Positions 1 through 8,698 of a stretch of 64,000 bases of DNA are shown one piece after another (position 1 is the first letter of the stretch; every line of letters begins with the position of its first letter). Origin of the DNA: G963708235 sp963708235. GTDB taxonomy: Bacteria; Actinomycetota; Acidimicrobiia; Spongiisociales; UBA5794. The stretch is from contig OY970200.1 in assembly GCA_963708235.1 (NCBI GenBank), forward strand, positions 2,356,001-2,420,000. The letters run 5' to 3'. The notes under the pieces were generated by a model. The model was not told where the DNA came from. It made no database searches and saw nothing but the letters and a program-made list of their open reading frames with translations. The position numbers were made by a program, and so were the translations under genes.

Positions 1-1
1 T

Positions 2-730
2 GTCGACATCGTGTACAACTGGGATCACTTCTTCCCGTTGACCGGCGATCCCGACGGCAAACACTTCGAGTGTTGGACCATGCTCGGCGCCTGGGCGGAG
101 CAGACCACCCGTGTCGAGATCGGGGCTCTGGTCACCTGCAACAGCTATCGCAACCCCCATCTGCTGGCGGACATGGCGCGTACCGTCGACCACATCTCCA
201 ACGGCCGCCTGATCCTGGGAATCGGCTCCGGTTGGTTCGAGCGCGACTACGACGAATACGGATACGAGTTCGGGACCGCCGGGAGCCGCCTCGACATCCT
301 GTCCGATGCGCTCCCCGCCATCGAGGAGCGGTGGGGGAAGCTGAACCCGCCACCGACCCGCAAGATCCCGGTCATGATCGGCGGCGGGGGCGAGAAGAAG
401 ACCCTGCGTATGGTGGCCCAGCACGCCGACATCTGGCACACCTTTGGCGGCATCGAGACGCTGACCCGTAAGACCGCCGTCCTGGAGCGGTGGTGCGAGC
501 GAGTGGGACGGGACTCGACCGAGATCGAGCGGTCGGTCGGTGTCTCTCCGCGGGCCGGCCGGGAGGTCGGTGGGCGTGGCGCCATCGTCAACACGGCCGA
601 TGTGGCCGCCACCGCCGAACCGTATTTCGATCTCGGGGTCCGACAGTTCACCCTCGGGATCTCCGGTCAGAACTACGATCTCGACTTCCTCGACGAGTGG
701 CTGACCTGGCGGGACGAAAAGAACGCATGA
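2..730 (+). CDS. LLM-class F420-dependent oxidoreductase, 5'-truncated
   Basis: This is the C-terminal part of a luciferase-like (TIM-barrel) oxidoreductase, a family that usually uses coenzyme F420. The frame is open through the first bases of the window, so the N-terminus lies outside it; the GTG at 11 is probably internal. Family features are the segment GRLILGIGSGW, the block ARTVDHISNGRL before it, and the late IPVMIGGGGEKKTLRMVAQHAD, which forms the cofactor phosphate loop. The substrate is unknown. The stop codon overlaps the next start (ATGA), so the two genes are probably cotranscribed. Confidence 0.85.
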   Translation, partial: VDIVYNWDHFFPLTGDPDGKHFECWTMLGAWAEQTTRVEIGALVTCNSYRNPHLLADMARTVDHISNGRLILGIGSGWFERDYDEYGYEFGTAGSRLDILSDALPAIEERWGKLNPPPTRKIPVMIGGGGEKKTLRMVAQHADIWHTFGGIETLTRKTAVLERWCERVGRDSTEIERSVGVSPRAGREVGGRGAIVNTADVAATAEPYFDLGVRQFTLGISGQNYDLDFLDEWLTWRDEKNA

Positions 731-1698
731 CCGCACCCAGTGAGACCGGTAGCGACGTCACCTTCGCCGATGTCGTCGCCGCCGCCGATCGCATCAAGCC
801 GCATGTCCACCGCACCCCGGTGCTGCGCTCCCGGTTGCTGGACGAATGGGCCGGAGCGGAGTTGCATCTCAAGGCAGAGAACCTGCAGCGGGTCGGCGCC
901 TTCAAGATGCGGGGCGCCACCAATGCGGTGCTCAGCCTGAGTGACGAGGCGGCGCGATGCGGGGTCGCCGCCCACTCCTCCGGGAACCATGCCGCCGCCC
1001 TCAGCCTCGCCGCCACCATCCGTGGCATCCCGGCCCACATCGTGATGCCGGGCAACGCACCCGTGGTCAAGGTGGAGGCGGTGCGGCGCTATGGCGGGCG
1101 GATCACCGAATGTGAAGCGACGGTGACCGGCCGAGAGGAGATGGTGGCCCGAGTGGTGGCGGACACCGGAGCGGTCGAGATCCACCCCTACGACAACGAC
1201 CAGATCATCGCCGGAGCAGGCACCGCCGCCCTCGAACTCGTCGAGGACGTCCCCGGGCTCGATCTGGTGATTGCCCCGGTCGGAGGCGGCGGACTCCTCT
1301 CCGGCACCTCGCTGGCAGTCCACGGAGCCGACTCCGAGGTGGTGGTGCTCGGCGCCGAACCCGCCGGCGCCGACGACGCCGCCCGATCGCTCGCCGAGGG
1401 TCGGGTGCTCCCCCAGGAGGCACCGGACACCATCGCCGACGGTCTCCGCACCGGGCTGTCGGTGCGCACCTTCGGGATCATCTCCACCCACGTCGACCGG
1501 ATCGTCACTGTCACCGAGGACGAGATCGTCGAGGCAATGCGGATGTTGTGGTCCCGGACCAAGCTGGTGGTCGAGCCCAGCGGTGCCGTCGCCGTCGCCG
1601 CCATCCGCAAGCTCGCCGCATCCAACGATCATCCCCCACAGCGGGTCGGCGTCATCATCTCCGGCGGGAACGTCGACCTCGACGCCCTCCCCTGGTAA
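727..1698 (+). CDS. PLP-dependent threonine/serine ammonia-lyase family protein
   Basis: This 323-residue fold-type II PLP enzyme has the Schiff-base lysine at K60 in FKMRGA, the phosphate/substrate loop SSGNHA, and the glycine-rich PLP-phosphate loop VGGGGLLSG. It lacks the C-terminal ACT domain of biosynthetic IlvA. It is therefore closer to catabolic threonine dehydratase, serine racemase or hydroxyaspartate ammonia-lyase; the sequence alone does not settle which. The ATG start at 727 is chosen because it overlaps the stop of the upstream oxidoreductase in ATGA. Longer in-frame extensions would lie inside that gene. Confidence 0.9.
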   Translation: MTAPSETGSDVTFADVVAAADRIKPHVHRTPVLRSRLLDEWAGAELHLKAENLQRVGAFKMRGATNAVLSLSDEAARCGVAAHSSGNHAAALSLAATIRGIPAHIVMPGNAPVVKVEAVRRYGGRITECEATVTGREEMVARVVADTGAVEIHPYDNDQIIAGAGTAALELVEDVPGLDLVIAPVGGGGLLSGTSLAVHGADSEVVVLGAEPAGADDAARSLAEGRVLPQEAPDTIADGLRTGLSVRTFGIISTHVDRIVTVTEDEIVEAMRMLWSRTKLVVEPSGAVAVAAIRKLAASNDHPPQRVGVIISGGNVDLDALPW

Positions 1699-1708
1699 AC
1701 ACTCGACC

Positions 1709-1730
1709 TACACATGCTACAGTATGTGTA
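1709..1730 (+). promoter_or_regulatory. Palindromic operator and leaderless promoter of the toxin-antitoxin operon
   Basis: The arms TACACAT (1709-1715) and ATGTGTA (1724-1730) form an imperfect 22-bp palindrome with partly symmetrical centre. It contains a -10 type hexamer TACAGT (1718-1723) that ends 6 nt before the ATG at 1730. Binding of the ribbon-helix-helix antitoxin here would cover the promoter and start codon, as is usual for autoregulated vapBC operons. The symmetry is seen directly; the regulatory role is inferred. Confidence 0.6.
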
Positions 1731-1990
1731 TGACCATGACCCGCCGTCTCCAGATCCTGATCGATCCGGAGCGTCACCAGCGGTTGGAGCGCGCCGCTGC
1801 CGCATCCGGCTCGTCGGTCGCCGCCGTCATCCGTGATGCCATCGACCGCATGCTCCCCCACGACGGTATCGATCGCATAACGGCGGCACGAACGTTGCTC
1901 GATGCCCCGACCATGCCGGTGGACAACTGGGCGACGATGAAGCCGTCGATGATCGACGAGATGGCGGCGCGGGCGATCGACGAAGCGTGA
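1730..1990 (+). CDS. VapB-type ribbon-helix-helix antitoxin
   Basis: This small protein of 86 residues begins with a beta-strand/helix segment, RRLQILIDPERHQRLERAAA, typical of RHH/CopG DNA-binding domains. A second helix (SVAAVIRDAIDRML) follows, then an acidic tail expected to wrap the toxin. The start is taken at 1730 because a TACAGT -10 lies 6 nt upstream; an in-frame ATG at 1724 inside the operator is possible. The stop overlaps the PIN-domain toxin start (GTGA), the classic antitoxin-first layout. Confidence 0.8.
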   Translation: MTMTRRLQILIDPERHQRLERAAAASGSSVAAVIRDAIDRMLPHDGIDRITAARTLLDAPTMPVDNWATMKPSMIDEMAARAIDEA

Positions 1991-2421
1991 CGCTCCTGCT
2001 CGACACCGCGGTCTTCATCTACGCCGTAGGTGCCGAACACCCCTACCGCCGACCGAGCCGGCGCATCGTCCAACGGCTGGCCGACGGGGACCTGATCGCA
2101 GAAATCAGCAGCGAGCTGGTCCAGGAGTATGTTCACGTGCGATGCCGTCGAGGTATCGACCGAGCCACCGCCACCAAAGAGGCCAAGTCGATCATCTCGC
2201 TCTGCCACACGCACGATGTGGGCACACCGATCATGCAGACGGCGTTGCACCTGTTCCGCACGTTTGACCGACTACACATGCGCGATGCGGTCCATGCTGC
2301 CACCGCCCTGGCCCACCGCGCAACGGCCATTGTTTCGCCCGATCGTGCATTCGACGACATCCCCGGGCTGGTCCGGCTCGACATCGACGAAGCAGCGGAG
2401 AGCCCCCCGGCGGACCGTTGA
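1987..2421 (+). CDS. VapC-type PIN-domain ribonuclease toxin
   Basis: This 144-residue PIN-domain protein is a probable Mg2+-dependent RNase. The acidic active-site residues are visible: D6 in LLLDTAVFIY, E43 in SSELVQEY, D100 in MRDAVHAA and D119 in VSPDRAFDD. It starts with GTG inside the antitoxin stop codon, so translation is coupled. The RNA target cannot be predicted. The last 12 residues or so are a low-complexity tail. Confidence 0.85.
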   Translation: MTLLLDTAVFIYAVGAEHPYRRPSRRIVQRLADGDLIAEISSELVQEYVHVRCRRGIDRATATKEAKSIISLCHTHDVGTPIMQTALHLFRTFDRLHMRDAVHAATALAHRATAIVSPDRAFDDIPGLVRLDIDEAAESPPADR

Positions 2422-2528
2422 CCGGCAACCGGATCCCGGCGATCCAGTTGCGGTTGAGACGACCCCGGAATCCGAGCAACCCGACAGCGGCGACCATGAC
2501 TCCGTCACCGACCAGGCAGACGAATGAA

Positions 2529-2544
2529 GGGGGCATCGACCCCC
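2529..2544. terminator. Small G/C hairpin after vapC
   Basis: GGGGG (2529-2533) and CCCCC (2540-2544) form a 5-bp stem around CATCGA, between the vapC stop and the convergent gene. There is no T-tract, so it is a weak candidate terminator. Confidence 0.3.
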
Positions 2545-2553
2545 CGGAACAAT

Positions 2554-2575
2554 CCGGTCAGCGCTTCTTGACCGG
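2554..2575. terminator. Inverted repeat at the convergent gene end
   Basis: CCGGTCA (2554-2560) and TGACCGG (2569-2575) pair perfectly around an 8-nt loop. The element contains the stop codon of the minus-strand gene. It could act as a bidirectional terminator for vapC and that gene. Confidence 0.35.
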
Positions 2576-3217
2576 TCTGCCGTAGCCGGTGACGTAGGGC
2601 GGTGGTTTGACGCCGGGGTGCAGGCGGGGGTCGGGCTGGGGCGTTCCCGAGGTGATCGACAGCGGGATGACGCCGGCCCAGATGGGGAGCCCGTAGTCCT
2701 CTTCGTCGTCCTGAGGTGGTCCGGTGCGGACCTTGGCGCTGGCCTCGCCGATGGGGAGGGCGGCCACCAGCGTTCCCTTCTCCTCCTTGAGGTTGGGAAG
2801 CCGGCTGTCCTCCCACCGACCGGGGGCGACGTGTTCGGTCAGGGCTTCGAAGGCATAGCCCTTCTCATCGGTGTCGTCGACGATCCGGGGCTCCCCGAAC
2901 AACACCACCGAGCGGTAGTTGAGCGAGGAATGGAAGGGGGCCCGGGCCAGCACCACCCCGTCGACGATGGTGGCCGTGACACAGATCTCATCGCCGGCCC
3001 GCATCGAGCGCAGCATCCGGCTGGCCGGTGAGCCGTGGAGGTAGAGCGTATCGCCGATCCGGGCGTGGATCGTCGGGATCACGATCGGCCCCCCGTCGTA
3101 GACAAATCCGACGTGACAGATCAGCGCCTCGTCGAGCACCGCATCGATCACGTCCCGGTCGTACACCCCCCGCTCGGAGAGTCGACGAACCTCGGTGCGT
3201 GGCGTGGGGGCGGTCAT
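2558..3217 (-). CDS. Pyridoxamine 5'-phosphate oxidase family protein
   Basis: This 219-residue protein has the split-barrel flavin-binding fold of the Pyridox_ox_2/NimA-like group. The opening RRLSERGVYDRDVIDAVLDE, the strand ICHVGFVYDGGPIVIPT and the block LYLHGSPASRMLRSM are characteristic. A C-terminal segment of about 60 residues, including PLPIG-like and WAGVIPL motifs, also fits that group. The likely cofactor is FMN, F420 or heme; the reaction is unknown. The ATG at 3217 follows a TAGCCT hexamer by 6 nt, so the mRNA is probably leaderless. Confidence 0.8.
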   Translation of the reverse strand: MTAPTPRTEVRRLSERGVYDRDVIDAVLDEALICHVGFVYDGGPIVIPTIHARIGDTLYLHGSPASRMLRSMRAGDEICVTATIVDGVVLARAPFHSSLNYRSVVLFGEPRIVDDTDEKGYAFEALTEHVAPGRWEDSRLPNLKEEKGTLVAALPIGEASAKVRTGPPQDDEEDYGLPIWAGVIPLSITSGTPQPDPRLHPGVKPPPYVTGYGRPVKKR

Positions 3218-3223
3218 GGGCTC

Positions 3224-3229
3224 AGGCTA
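3224..3229 (-). promoter_or_regulatory. Leaderless -10 TAGCCT
   Basis: TAGCCT on the minus strand ends 6 nt before the ATG at 3217. This spacing puts the transcription start on or next to the start codon. Confidence 0.5.
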
Positions 3230-3385
3230 CCCATACCGAAAAAATGCGAACCCGATCCGTCCCCTCGCCGATATGACGTTCACCATGTCGCATGGTCCCA
3301 CCTCTCCTCGATCCCCTGCCCGGACTCTCCCCCGGCTCAGGGAATATAGGCGAGACCAGCCGTTCGCTGCCGCTGGCGCCGGCGG

Positions 3386-5161
3386 TCATTCGATCCCCCG
3401 CTGCCAGACCTCGACCAGACGCCGGTAGTCGTCGTTGCCCACCGCCAGCTCGAGATGTGTCCCGTCGGCGACGATGCGACCGTCATCGATCATCACCACC
3501 CGGTCGGCGCGCTCTGCCGAGCGGAGCCGATGGGCGATGGCCACGGCGGTGCGGCCGGCGAGCAGGACCCGGAGCGCTCCCTCCACCTGCACCTCGGTCT
3601 CCGGGTCGAGGTTGGATGTGGCCTCGTCGAGGACCACCACGCCTGGATCTGCCAGAAAAGCTCGTCCCAGAGCGACGAGTTGCCTCTCCCCCGCCGAGAA
3701 CCGGGTCCCCCGTTCCCGGACCTCGGTGTCGAGACCGTCCGGGAGCGACGCCACCCAGTCGTCGATCCCCATGGCGCGACAGATGTCCCAGATCTCCTGA
3801 TCGGGGGCATCCGGTCGGGCATAGCGGAAGTTCTCACGCAACGACCCCTCGAACAGATAGCCGTCCTGGGGGATGAGGGCCACGGCACGCGCACGTGAGA
3901 CGAAGGTGAGGTCACGCAGGTCGTGGCCGTCGATGGTGACCCGTCCATGGGACGGGTCGTAGAACCGCATCAGCAGTTTGGCGATCGTCGACTTTCCGGC
4001 GCCGGTCTCCCCGACCACCGCCAGCCGCTGGCCGGCGGGGACCACCAGCGACAGATCGGTCAGGACCGGTGAACCCTCCTCGTACCCGAACGTCACCCCG
4101 TGCAGTTCGAGACGTCCCGGGGTCGGATGGGCAAGATCGACCGACCCGGGTCGCTCCACCACCGTGGACGGGGTGTCGAGCAACTCGAACAGCTTGCCCA
4201 GTGCCGCCAGCGACGCCTGGAGCAGGTTGTAGACGTTGGCGAGGTTGACGATCGGCTCGAAGAACCAGTTGAGGTAGAGCAGGAACGCCACCAGCGCACC
4301 GAAGCTGAGATCACCGGCCACCACACGGCGACCACCGAGCAGCAGGATCACCCCTGTGGCCACGATGCGGAGAAACGCCACGGCAGGGAAGTACCAGGAG
4401 ATGGCCCGGGCCGCCGACATGTTGGCCTCGAAGTACCGCTCATTGACCCTTCCGAAGTTCTCGGCCTGCTCGGTCTCCTGGGTGAAGGCCTGGACCACCC
4501 GCACCCCGGTGATCCCTTCCTGGAGACTGGCCAGAACCCGGCCGATCCTCTCCCGCACCTGCTGGTATGCGGTGGAGGCATGTCGCTGGAACACATACGA
4601 GATCGCCACGAGTACGGCGATGACGGCCAGCGCCGCCAACCCGAGTTCCACATCGAGCAGCAACATCGCCACCGCAACCCCGACCGCGGTGAGGATGTTG
4701 GTCAGCGCCAGCACGGCACCCTCGTTGACGAACTCGGTGATCGACTCGATGTCCGAGGTCATACGCGACACCAGCACCCCGGTCTTGGAGCGGGTGAAGA
4801 ACGGGATGTCGAGCCGGGTGAGCTTCTCGAACACCCGTGACCTCAGCTCGAGCAGGAACCGTTCCCCGACCACCGACACCGCATACTGCGACCGTTGTTG
4901 CGCCAGGTACTGGACGATGAGGATGCCCAGGAAGATGAGCGATTCCCTGGCGATGACCGCGGTGTCGCCGGCGGCGATCCCCTCGTCGATCCCGACGCCG
5001 ACCACCAGCGGACCGAGCAGCCGGGCGATGGTGGCGACCACGGTGAGACCCAGCGCCCCCAACGCCGCCCATCGCAGGTGCCGTCCGATCCGGGCCGCCC
5101 GGCGCAGCAGGTGACCCCGGTCGACAACCTCGTGGTGACCGCCGTACTGCATGTACCTCAT
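3386..5161 (-). CDS. Heterodimeric ABC exporter subunit with catalytic glutamate
   Basis: This 591-residue type IV ABC exporter half-transporter has six N-terminal membrane helices (about residues 20-310) and a C-terminal ATPase. Walker A is GETGAGKST. The signature FSAGERQ departs from canonical LSGGQ. Walker B VVVLDEATSNLD keeps the catalytic Glu. Together with its partner 22 bp upstream this is the arrangement of asymmetric exporters such as TM287/288 or LmrCD, with this protein as the TM288/LmrD-like subunit. The start MRYMQYGG at 5161 is preferred over longer forms because it follows the upstream stop and a GGGGGA ribosome site. Substrate is unknown. Confidence 0.88.
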   Translation of the reverse strand: MRYMQYGGHHEVVDRGHLLRRAARIGRHLRWAALGALGLTVVATIARLLGPLVVGVGIDEGIAAGDTAVIARESLIFLGILIVQYLAQQRSQYAVSVVGERFLLELRSRVFEKLTRLDIPFFTRSKTGVLVSRMTSDIESITEFVNEGAVLALTNILTAVGVAVAMLLLDVELGLAALAVIAVLVAISYVFQRHASTAYQQVRERIGRVLASLQEGITGVRVVQAFTQETEQAENFGRVNERYFEANMSAARAISWYFPAVAFLRIVATGVILLLGGRRVVAGDLSFGALVAFLLYLNWFFEPIVNLANVYNLLQASLAALGKLFELLDTPSTVVERPGSVDLAHPTPGRLELHGVTFGYEEGSPVLTDLSLVVPAGQRLAVVGETGAGKSTIAKLLMRFYDPSHGRVTIDGHDLRDLTFVSRARAVALIPQDGYLFEGSLRENFRYARPDAPDQEIWDICRAMGIDDWVASLPDGLDTEVRERGTRFSAGERQLVALGRAFLADPGVVVLDEATSNLDPETEVQVEGALRVLLAGRTAVAIAHRLRSAERADRVVMIDDGRIVADGTHLELAVGNDDYRRLVEVWQRGIE

Positions 5162-5183
5162 GCCTGGTCCCCCGTCGGGTCGC

Positions 5184-6998
5184 TCACGGGCCGTCTCCGG
5201 ATGGGGACGACGGGGGCAGCGGGAACGACTCCGCCAGGCCGGCAGGATCGACCCGGGCCAGGATCTCGCCATAGCGCGGCACCGATTCGAGCAGCCGCCG
5301 GTGGGTGTCGACGGCCACGATGCCGCCGTCGTCGAGGAGCACCACCTGGTCCACCAGCGCCAGCGTCGAGGTGCGGTGCGCCACGATCACGGTGGTCCGT
5401 CCCGCCATGACCTGCCGCAACGCCTCCTGGATCTCCGATTCGACGATGGCATCGACCGACGACGTGGCGTCGTCGAGGATCAGGATGCGCGGGTCCCGCA
5501 ACACCGCCCGCGCCAACGCCACCCGCTGGCGCTGCCCACCGGACAGCGAATGACCCCGCTCTCCCACCACCGTGTCGTATCCGTCGGGAAGCTGGCAGAT
5601 GAACTCATGGGCACGGGCCAGCCTCGCCGCCGCCCGCACCTGTTCATCGGAGGCGTCGGGAGCACCCAGGGCGATGTTGTCCCGCACCGACGACGAGAAC
5701 AGGAAAGTGTCCTGGAACACCACGGCCACCTCGCTGCGGAGCTCGTCGAGACGGATGTGGCGAACATCGATGCCGTCGATCCGCACCGCACCCGACGTCG
5801 GGTCCAGAAACCGCGGAATGAAATGGGCAAGCGTGGTCTTCCCGGCTCCGGTGGAGCCGACCAGGGCCACCGATGTCCCGCCGTCGATGGTGAGATCGAT
5901 CCCGGCGACCACCGGGCGGCCGTCCGGGTAGGTGAAGGCGACGTCGTCGAAGCTGACCTTGCCGGGCCCAGGTGCGAGCGGGCTGGGGTCGACCGGATCG
6001 GCCGGTGTCTGCGCCGTACCGAGCAGATCGTCGACCCGTGAGGCGGCGGCCGCCGCACGGGGCAGATTGGCGAAGAACCACCCGGTGAGTCGGATCGGGA
6101 GGACGAGCAGGGCGAGGTACTGGGTGAAGGCGACGAAATCTCCGATGGTGATCGCTCCGGACACCACCCGCACCCCACCGATCCACAGCACCGCCACCGT
6201 CCCCAGCGACGGAATCAGTTCGAACAGCGGCCCGAAGACGGCGGAACGCCGAGCCAGCGACACCGACCGGTCGAAGATCCTCCGTGCCGAACGGTCCAGA
6301 CGCTCCTGTTCCTGGGCCTCCTGACCGTAGGCTTTGACCACCTGGATCCCGGCGACCGCCTGCTCCACCACTTCGCTGAGATCGGCGAGTCGCTGCTGGA
6401 CATCGAACGACAGCGTGATGACCCGTTTGGCGTAGGCGTCCACGGCGACGAACAACACCGGGATCATCAACGCCGACACCGCTCCCAACACCGGATCGAT
6501 CCACACCAGCACCGCCACCACGGCCACCAGCATCCCAAGGTTGGCCACGGTGATGGGAAGCATGGCAAAGACCAGCCGCACCTGGGAGAGGTCGGACGAG
6601 GCGCGGGCCATCAGCTGCCCGGTGGGGGTCTGATCGTGGAAGGCGAACCCGAGGCGTTGCATGTGAACGAACATCCGGTTGCGCAGATCCGCCTCTGCCC
6701 GGTACGACAGCCGGAACCCGTAGTAGCGCCGCGCCCCGATCCCCACCGCCTGCGCAAACCCGGCGCCGACGAGCACCGCCACCAGCGGCACCAGACGATC
6801 CAGGTCACCGCCGACGATGGCCTCGTCGATGATGATCTTGATGATGTAGGGGATGGCGAGGACGAAGACCATCCACAACAGCGCACCGGCAATCGACAGC
6901 ATCGAATCGCGCCGGTACCCGAGCAGGGTGCGGAACAGGAGACCGAGCCCGGAACGCACCTGAGGATCCCGGAGCCCTCTCTGGGGTGAGTCAGACAT
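5184..6998 (-). CDS. Heterodimeric ABC exporter subunit with degenerate ATP site
   Basis: This 604-residue half-transporter has a six-helix membrane domain followed by an ATPase domain. Walker A GSTGAGKTT and signature LSGGQRQ are canonical, but Walker B reads ILILDDATSSVD, with Asp where the catalytic Glu should be. That is the hallmark of the TM287/LmrC-type subunit. One consensus and one degenerate ATP site would form at the dimer interface with the downstream partner. ATG 6998 is chosen; a TTG at 7001 is also in frame. Probable role is drug or lipid export in the plasma membrane. Confidence 0.88.
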   Translation of the reverse strand: MSDSPQRGLRDPQVRSGLGLLFRTLLGYRRDSMLSIAGALLWMVFVLAIPYIIKIIIDEAIVGGDLDRLVPLVAVLVGAGFAQAVGIGARRYYGFRLSYRAEADLRNRMFVHMQRLGFAFHDQTPTGQLMARASSDLSQVRLVFAMLPITVANLGMLVAVVAVLVWIDPVLGAVSALMIPVLFVAVDAYAKRVITLSFDVQQRLADLSEVVEQAVAGIQVVKAYGQEAQEQERLDRSARRIFDRSVSLARRSAVFGPLFELIPSLGTVAVLWIGGVRVVSGAITIGDFVAFTQYLALLVLPIRLTGWFFANLPRAAAAASRVDDLLGTAQTPADPVDPSPLAPGPGKVSFDDVAFTYPDGRPVVAGIDLTIDGGTSVALVGSTGAGKTTLAHFIPRFLDPTSGAVRIDGIDVRHIRLDELRSEVAVVFQDTFLFSSSVRDNIALGAPDASDEQVRAAARLARAHEFICQLPDGYDTVVGERGHSLSGGQRQRVALARAVLRDPRILILDDATSSVDAIVESEIQEALRQVMAGRTTVIVAHRTSTLALVDQVVLLDDGGIVAVDTHRRLLESVPRYGEILARVDPAGLAESFPLPPSSPSGDGP

Positions 6999-7131
6999 CA
7001 AACATGCACGCTATCGCACCGGTCGCCCGGTCCCGTCGGCGTCGTCCGTCGGTTCCCGGCCCGCCCCGGGCCGTTGCGGCCCGGCCGGCTCCCCGCACCG
7101 GCGACGGACCGTCGATAGCCCGTGGTGCCCC

Positions 7132-7137
7132 TACACT
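7132..7137 (+). promoter_or_regulatory. Candidate -10 TACACT of the lipoprotein gene
   Basis: TACACT ends 10 nt before the ATG at 7148, which would give a very short leader. No convincing -35 is seen. Confidence 0.35.
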
Positions 7138-7147
7138 CGCCAGACCG

Positions 7148-8698
7148 ATGCGTTCCTCACTCCGCCTTTCGCTCGCCGTGGCCGGGTTGGTGATCCTGAC
7201 CGCCTGCACCACCTCCTCGATCTCCGGCGATGCCCCCAACCTCGACGGCCGCTCCGGGCTGACCACCCTCCCCGGGGTCGGCGCCACCACCGGTGCACCG
7301 GACAGCACGGAACCCCCACCGCCGCAGACCTCCGCCACCGCCGCAACCACAACCACCACCACCACGCTGCTCCCGGGGAGCACGGGAACCCCACACGGCG
7401 AGGTGGAGGGCCTGACGATGTTCCGGGGAAATCCGACCCGCACCTACTTCGGTGAAGGGCCGGTACCGACGGAGATGCCGGTCAACTGGCGCTATCCCGA
7501 CAGCCAGATGTGTGGAACCTCGCCGGTGGGTGGCGAGAACATCGTGTGGTGCGGCACCGGATGGACCGGACAACCGGCGGTGTGGGAGCGACCCGACGGT
7601 GTGACCGAGGTCATCTTCGGCGCCTACGACAAGCACATCCACTTTCTCGATGCGGCCACCGGCGAACCCACCCGATCCAGCTTCCCGATGGGTGACATCA
7701 TCAAGGGCTCGGTGACGCTCGATCCCGACGGGTACCCGCTGGTCTATTCGGGCTCGCGGGACTCGCGATTCAAGATCATCGCCATCGACCGGGAACAGCC
7801 CGTCGAGGTGTGGGGGCTCGACGCCGACGGCGTACCGGGGATGTGGAACAACGACTGGGACTCGAATCCGGTCATCGTCGATGACATCATGTACCAGGGT
7901 GGCGAGAACTCGTGGTGGTATGCGGTGCATCTCAACCGCGGGTACGACGAGGACGGTCTGGTCACCCTCGACCCGGAGATCGTGTTCGACATGCCCGCTT
8001 TCACCGATGAGCTGGTGTCGGCGGTGGGTCGCCAACAGAGCGTGGAGAGCTCCACCGCCGTCCACGAGGGTCGCGCCTACTACTCCACCTCGGCCGGCCG
8101 CATCGTCGGTGTCGACGTGTCGGCTCTCCCCAACGGGGAGGCGTCGGTGGTGTTCGACTATTGGGTCGGTGACGATGTCGACGCCACCATCGTCATCGAC
8201 GACGACGGATTCATCTATGTGTCTGCCGAGGACGACCTGCGAACGGCGCGGGCCGCCGAACTCGGTCAACTGCTCAAGCTCGACCCGACCCAGCCCGACG
8301 ATCCGGTGGTGTGGGGCATCGAGGTGCCCGGCGCCGGTGGTGTGGCCGGGGGAATGTGGGCGACACCGGCGCTGGTCGGCGACATCCTCTATGCCGCCAC
8401 CAACCCGGGCGAGCTGCTCGCCGTCGACACCGCCACCGGGGAGGTGGTGTGGCGTGACGACATCGGAACCCACGCCTGGTCGTCACCGGTCCATGCCGAC
8501 GGTCGTCTCCTGGTCGCTGTCGGGTGTGAGTCCGCTCCGGCGCTGCGGGTCTATGACCTCGCCGACCCCCGCCAGCCGGTCCAGATCGCCGAGGAGGCCT
8601 TCACCGGTGGCTGCATCGAGTCCACTCCGGCGGTCTGGAAGGGTCAGGCGTTCGTCGGGTCCCGCGACGGCTACTTCTACGCCGTCGGCGAACGGTGA
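7148..8698 (+). CDS. Lipoprotein with PQQ-like beta-propeller repeats
   Basis: This 516-residue protein starts MRSSLRLSLAVAGLVILTAC, a lipoprotein signal peptide whose lipobox LTAC places the lipidated Cys at residue 20. A Thr/Pro-rich linker follows, with a run of seven Thr. The rest resembles a PQQ-binding-like (YVTN/WD-like) propeller, with repeats such as IHFLDAATGE, LLAVDTATGEVVW and FVGSRDGYFYAV. It is likely anchored outside the membrane as a binding or scaffold protein. A longer ORF from 6986 is rejected because it would bury the signal peptide. The next gene overlaps by 4 bp. Confidence 0.8.
   Translation: MRSSLRLSLAVAGLVILTACTTSSISGDAPNLDGRSGLTTLPGVGATTGAPDSTEPPPPQTSATAATTTTTTTLLPGSTGTPHGEVEGLTMFRGNPTRTYFGEGPVPTEMPVNWRYPDSQMCGTSPVGGENIVWCGTGWTGQPAVWERPDGVTEVIFGAYDKHIHFLDAATGEPTRSSFPMGDIIKGSVTLDPDGYPLVYSGSRDSRFKIIAIDREQPVEVWGLDADGVPGMWNNDWDSNPVIVDDIMYQGGENSWWYAVHLNRGYDEDGLVTLDPEIVFDMPAFTDELVSAVGRQQSVESSTAVHEGRAYYSTSAGRIVGVDVSALPNGEASVVFDYWVGDDVDATIVIDDDGFIYVSAEDDLRTARAAELGQLLKLDPTQPDDPVVWGIEVPGAGGVAGGMWATPALVGDILYAATNPGELLAVDTATGEVVWRDDIGTHAWSSPVHADGRLLVAVGCESAPALRVYDLADPRQPVQIAEEAFTGGCIESTPAVWKGQAFVGSRDGYFYAVGER

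Noticed and set aside
2480..2490. CCGACAG near 2480 as a sigma-28-type -10
   Set aside because: No CTTA-type -35 occurs 15 bp upstream and no flagellar gene follows.
6986..7147. N-terminal extension of the beta-propeller lipoprotein
   Set aside because: It would place about 54 Arg/Pro-rich residues before a clear lipoprotein signal peptide and would overlap the start of the divergent ABC gene.
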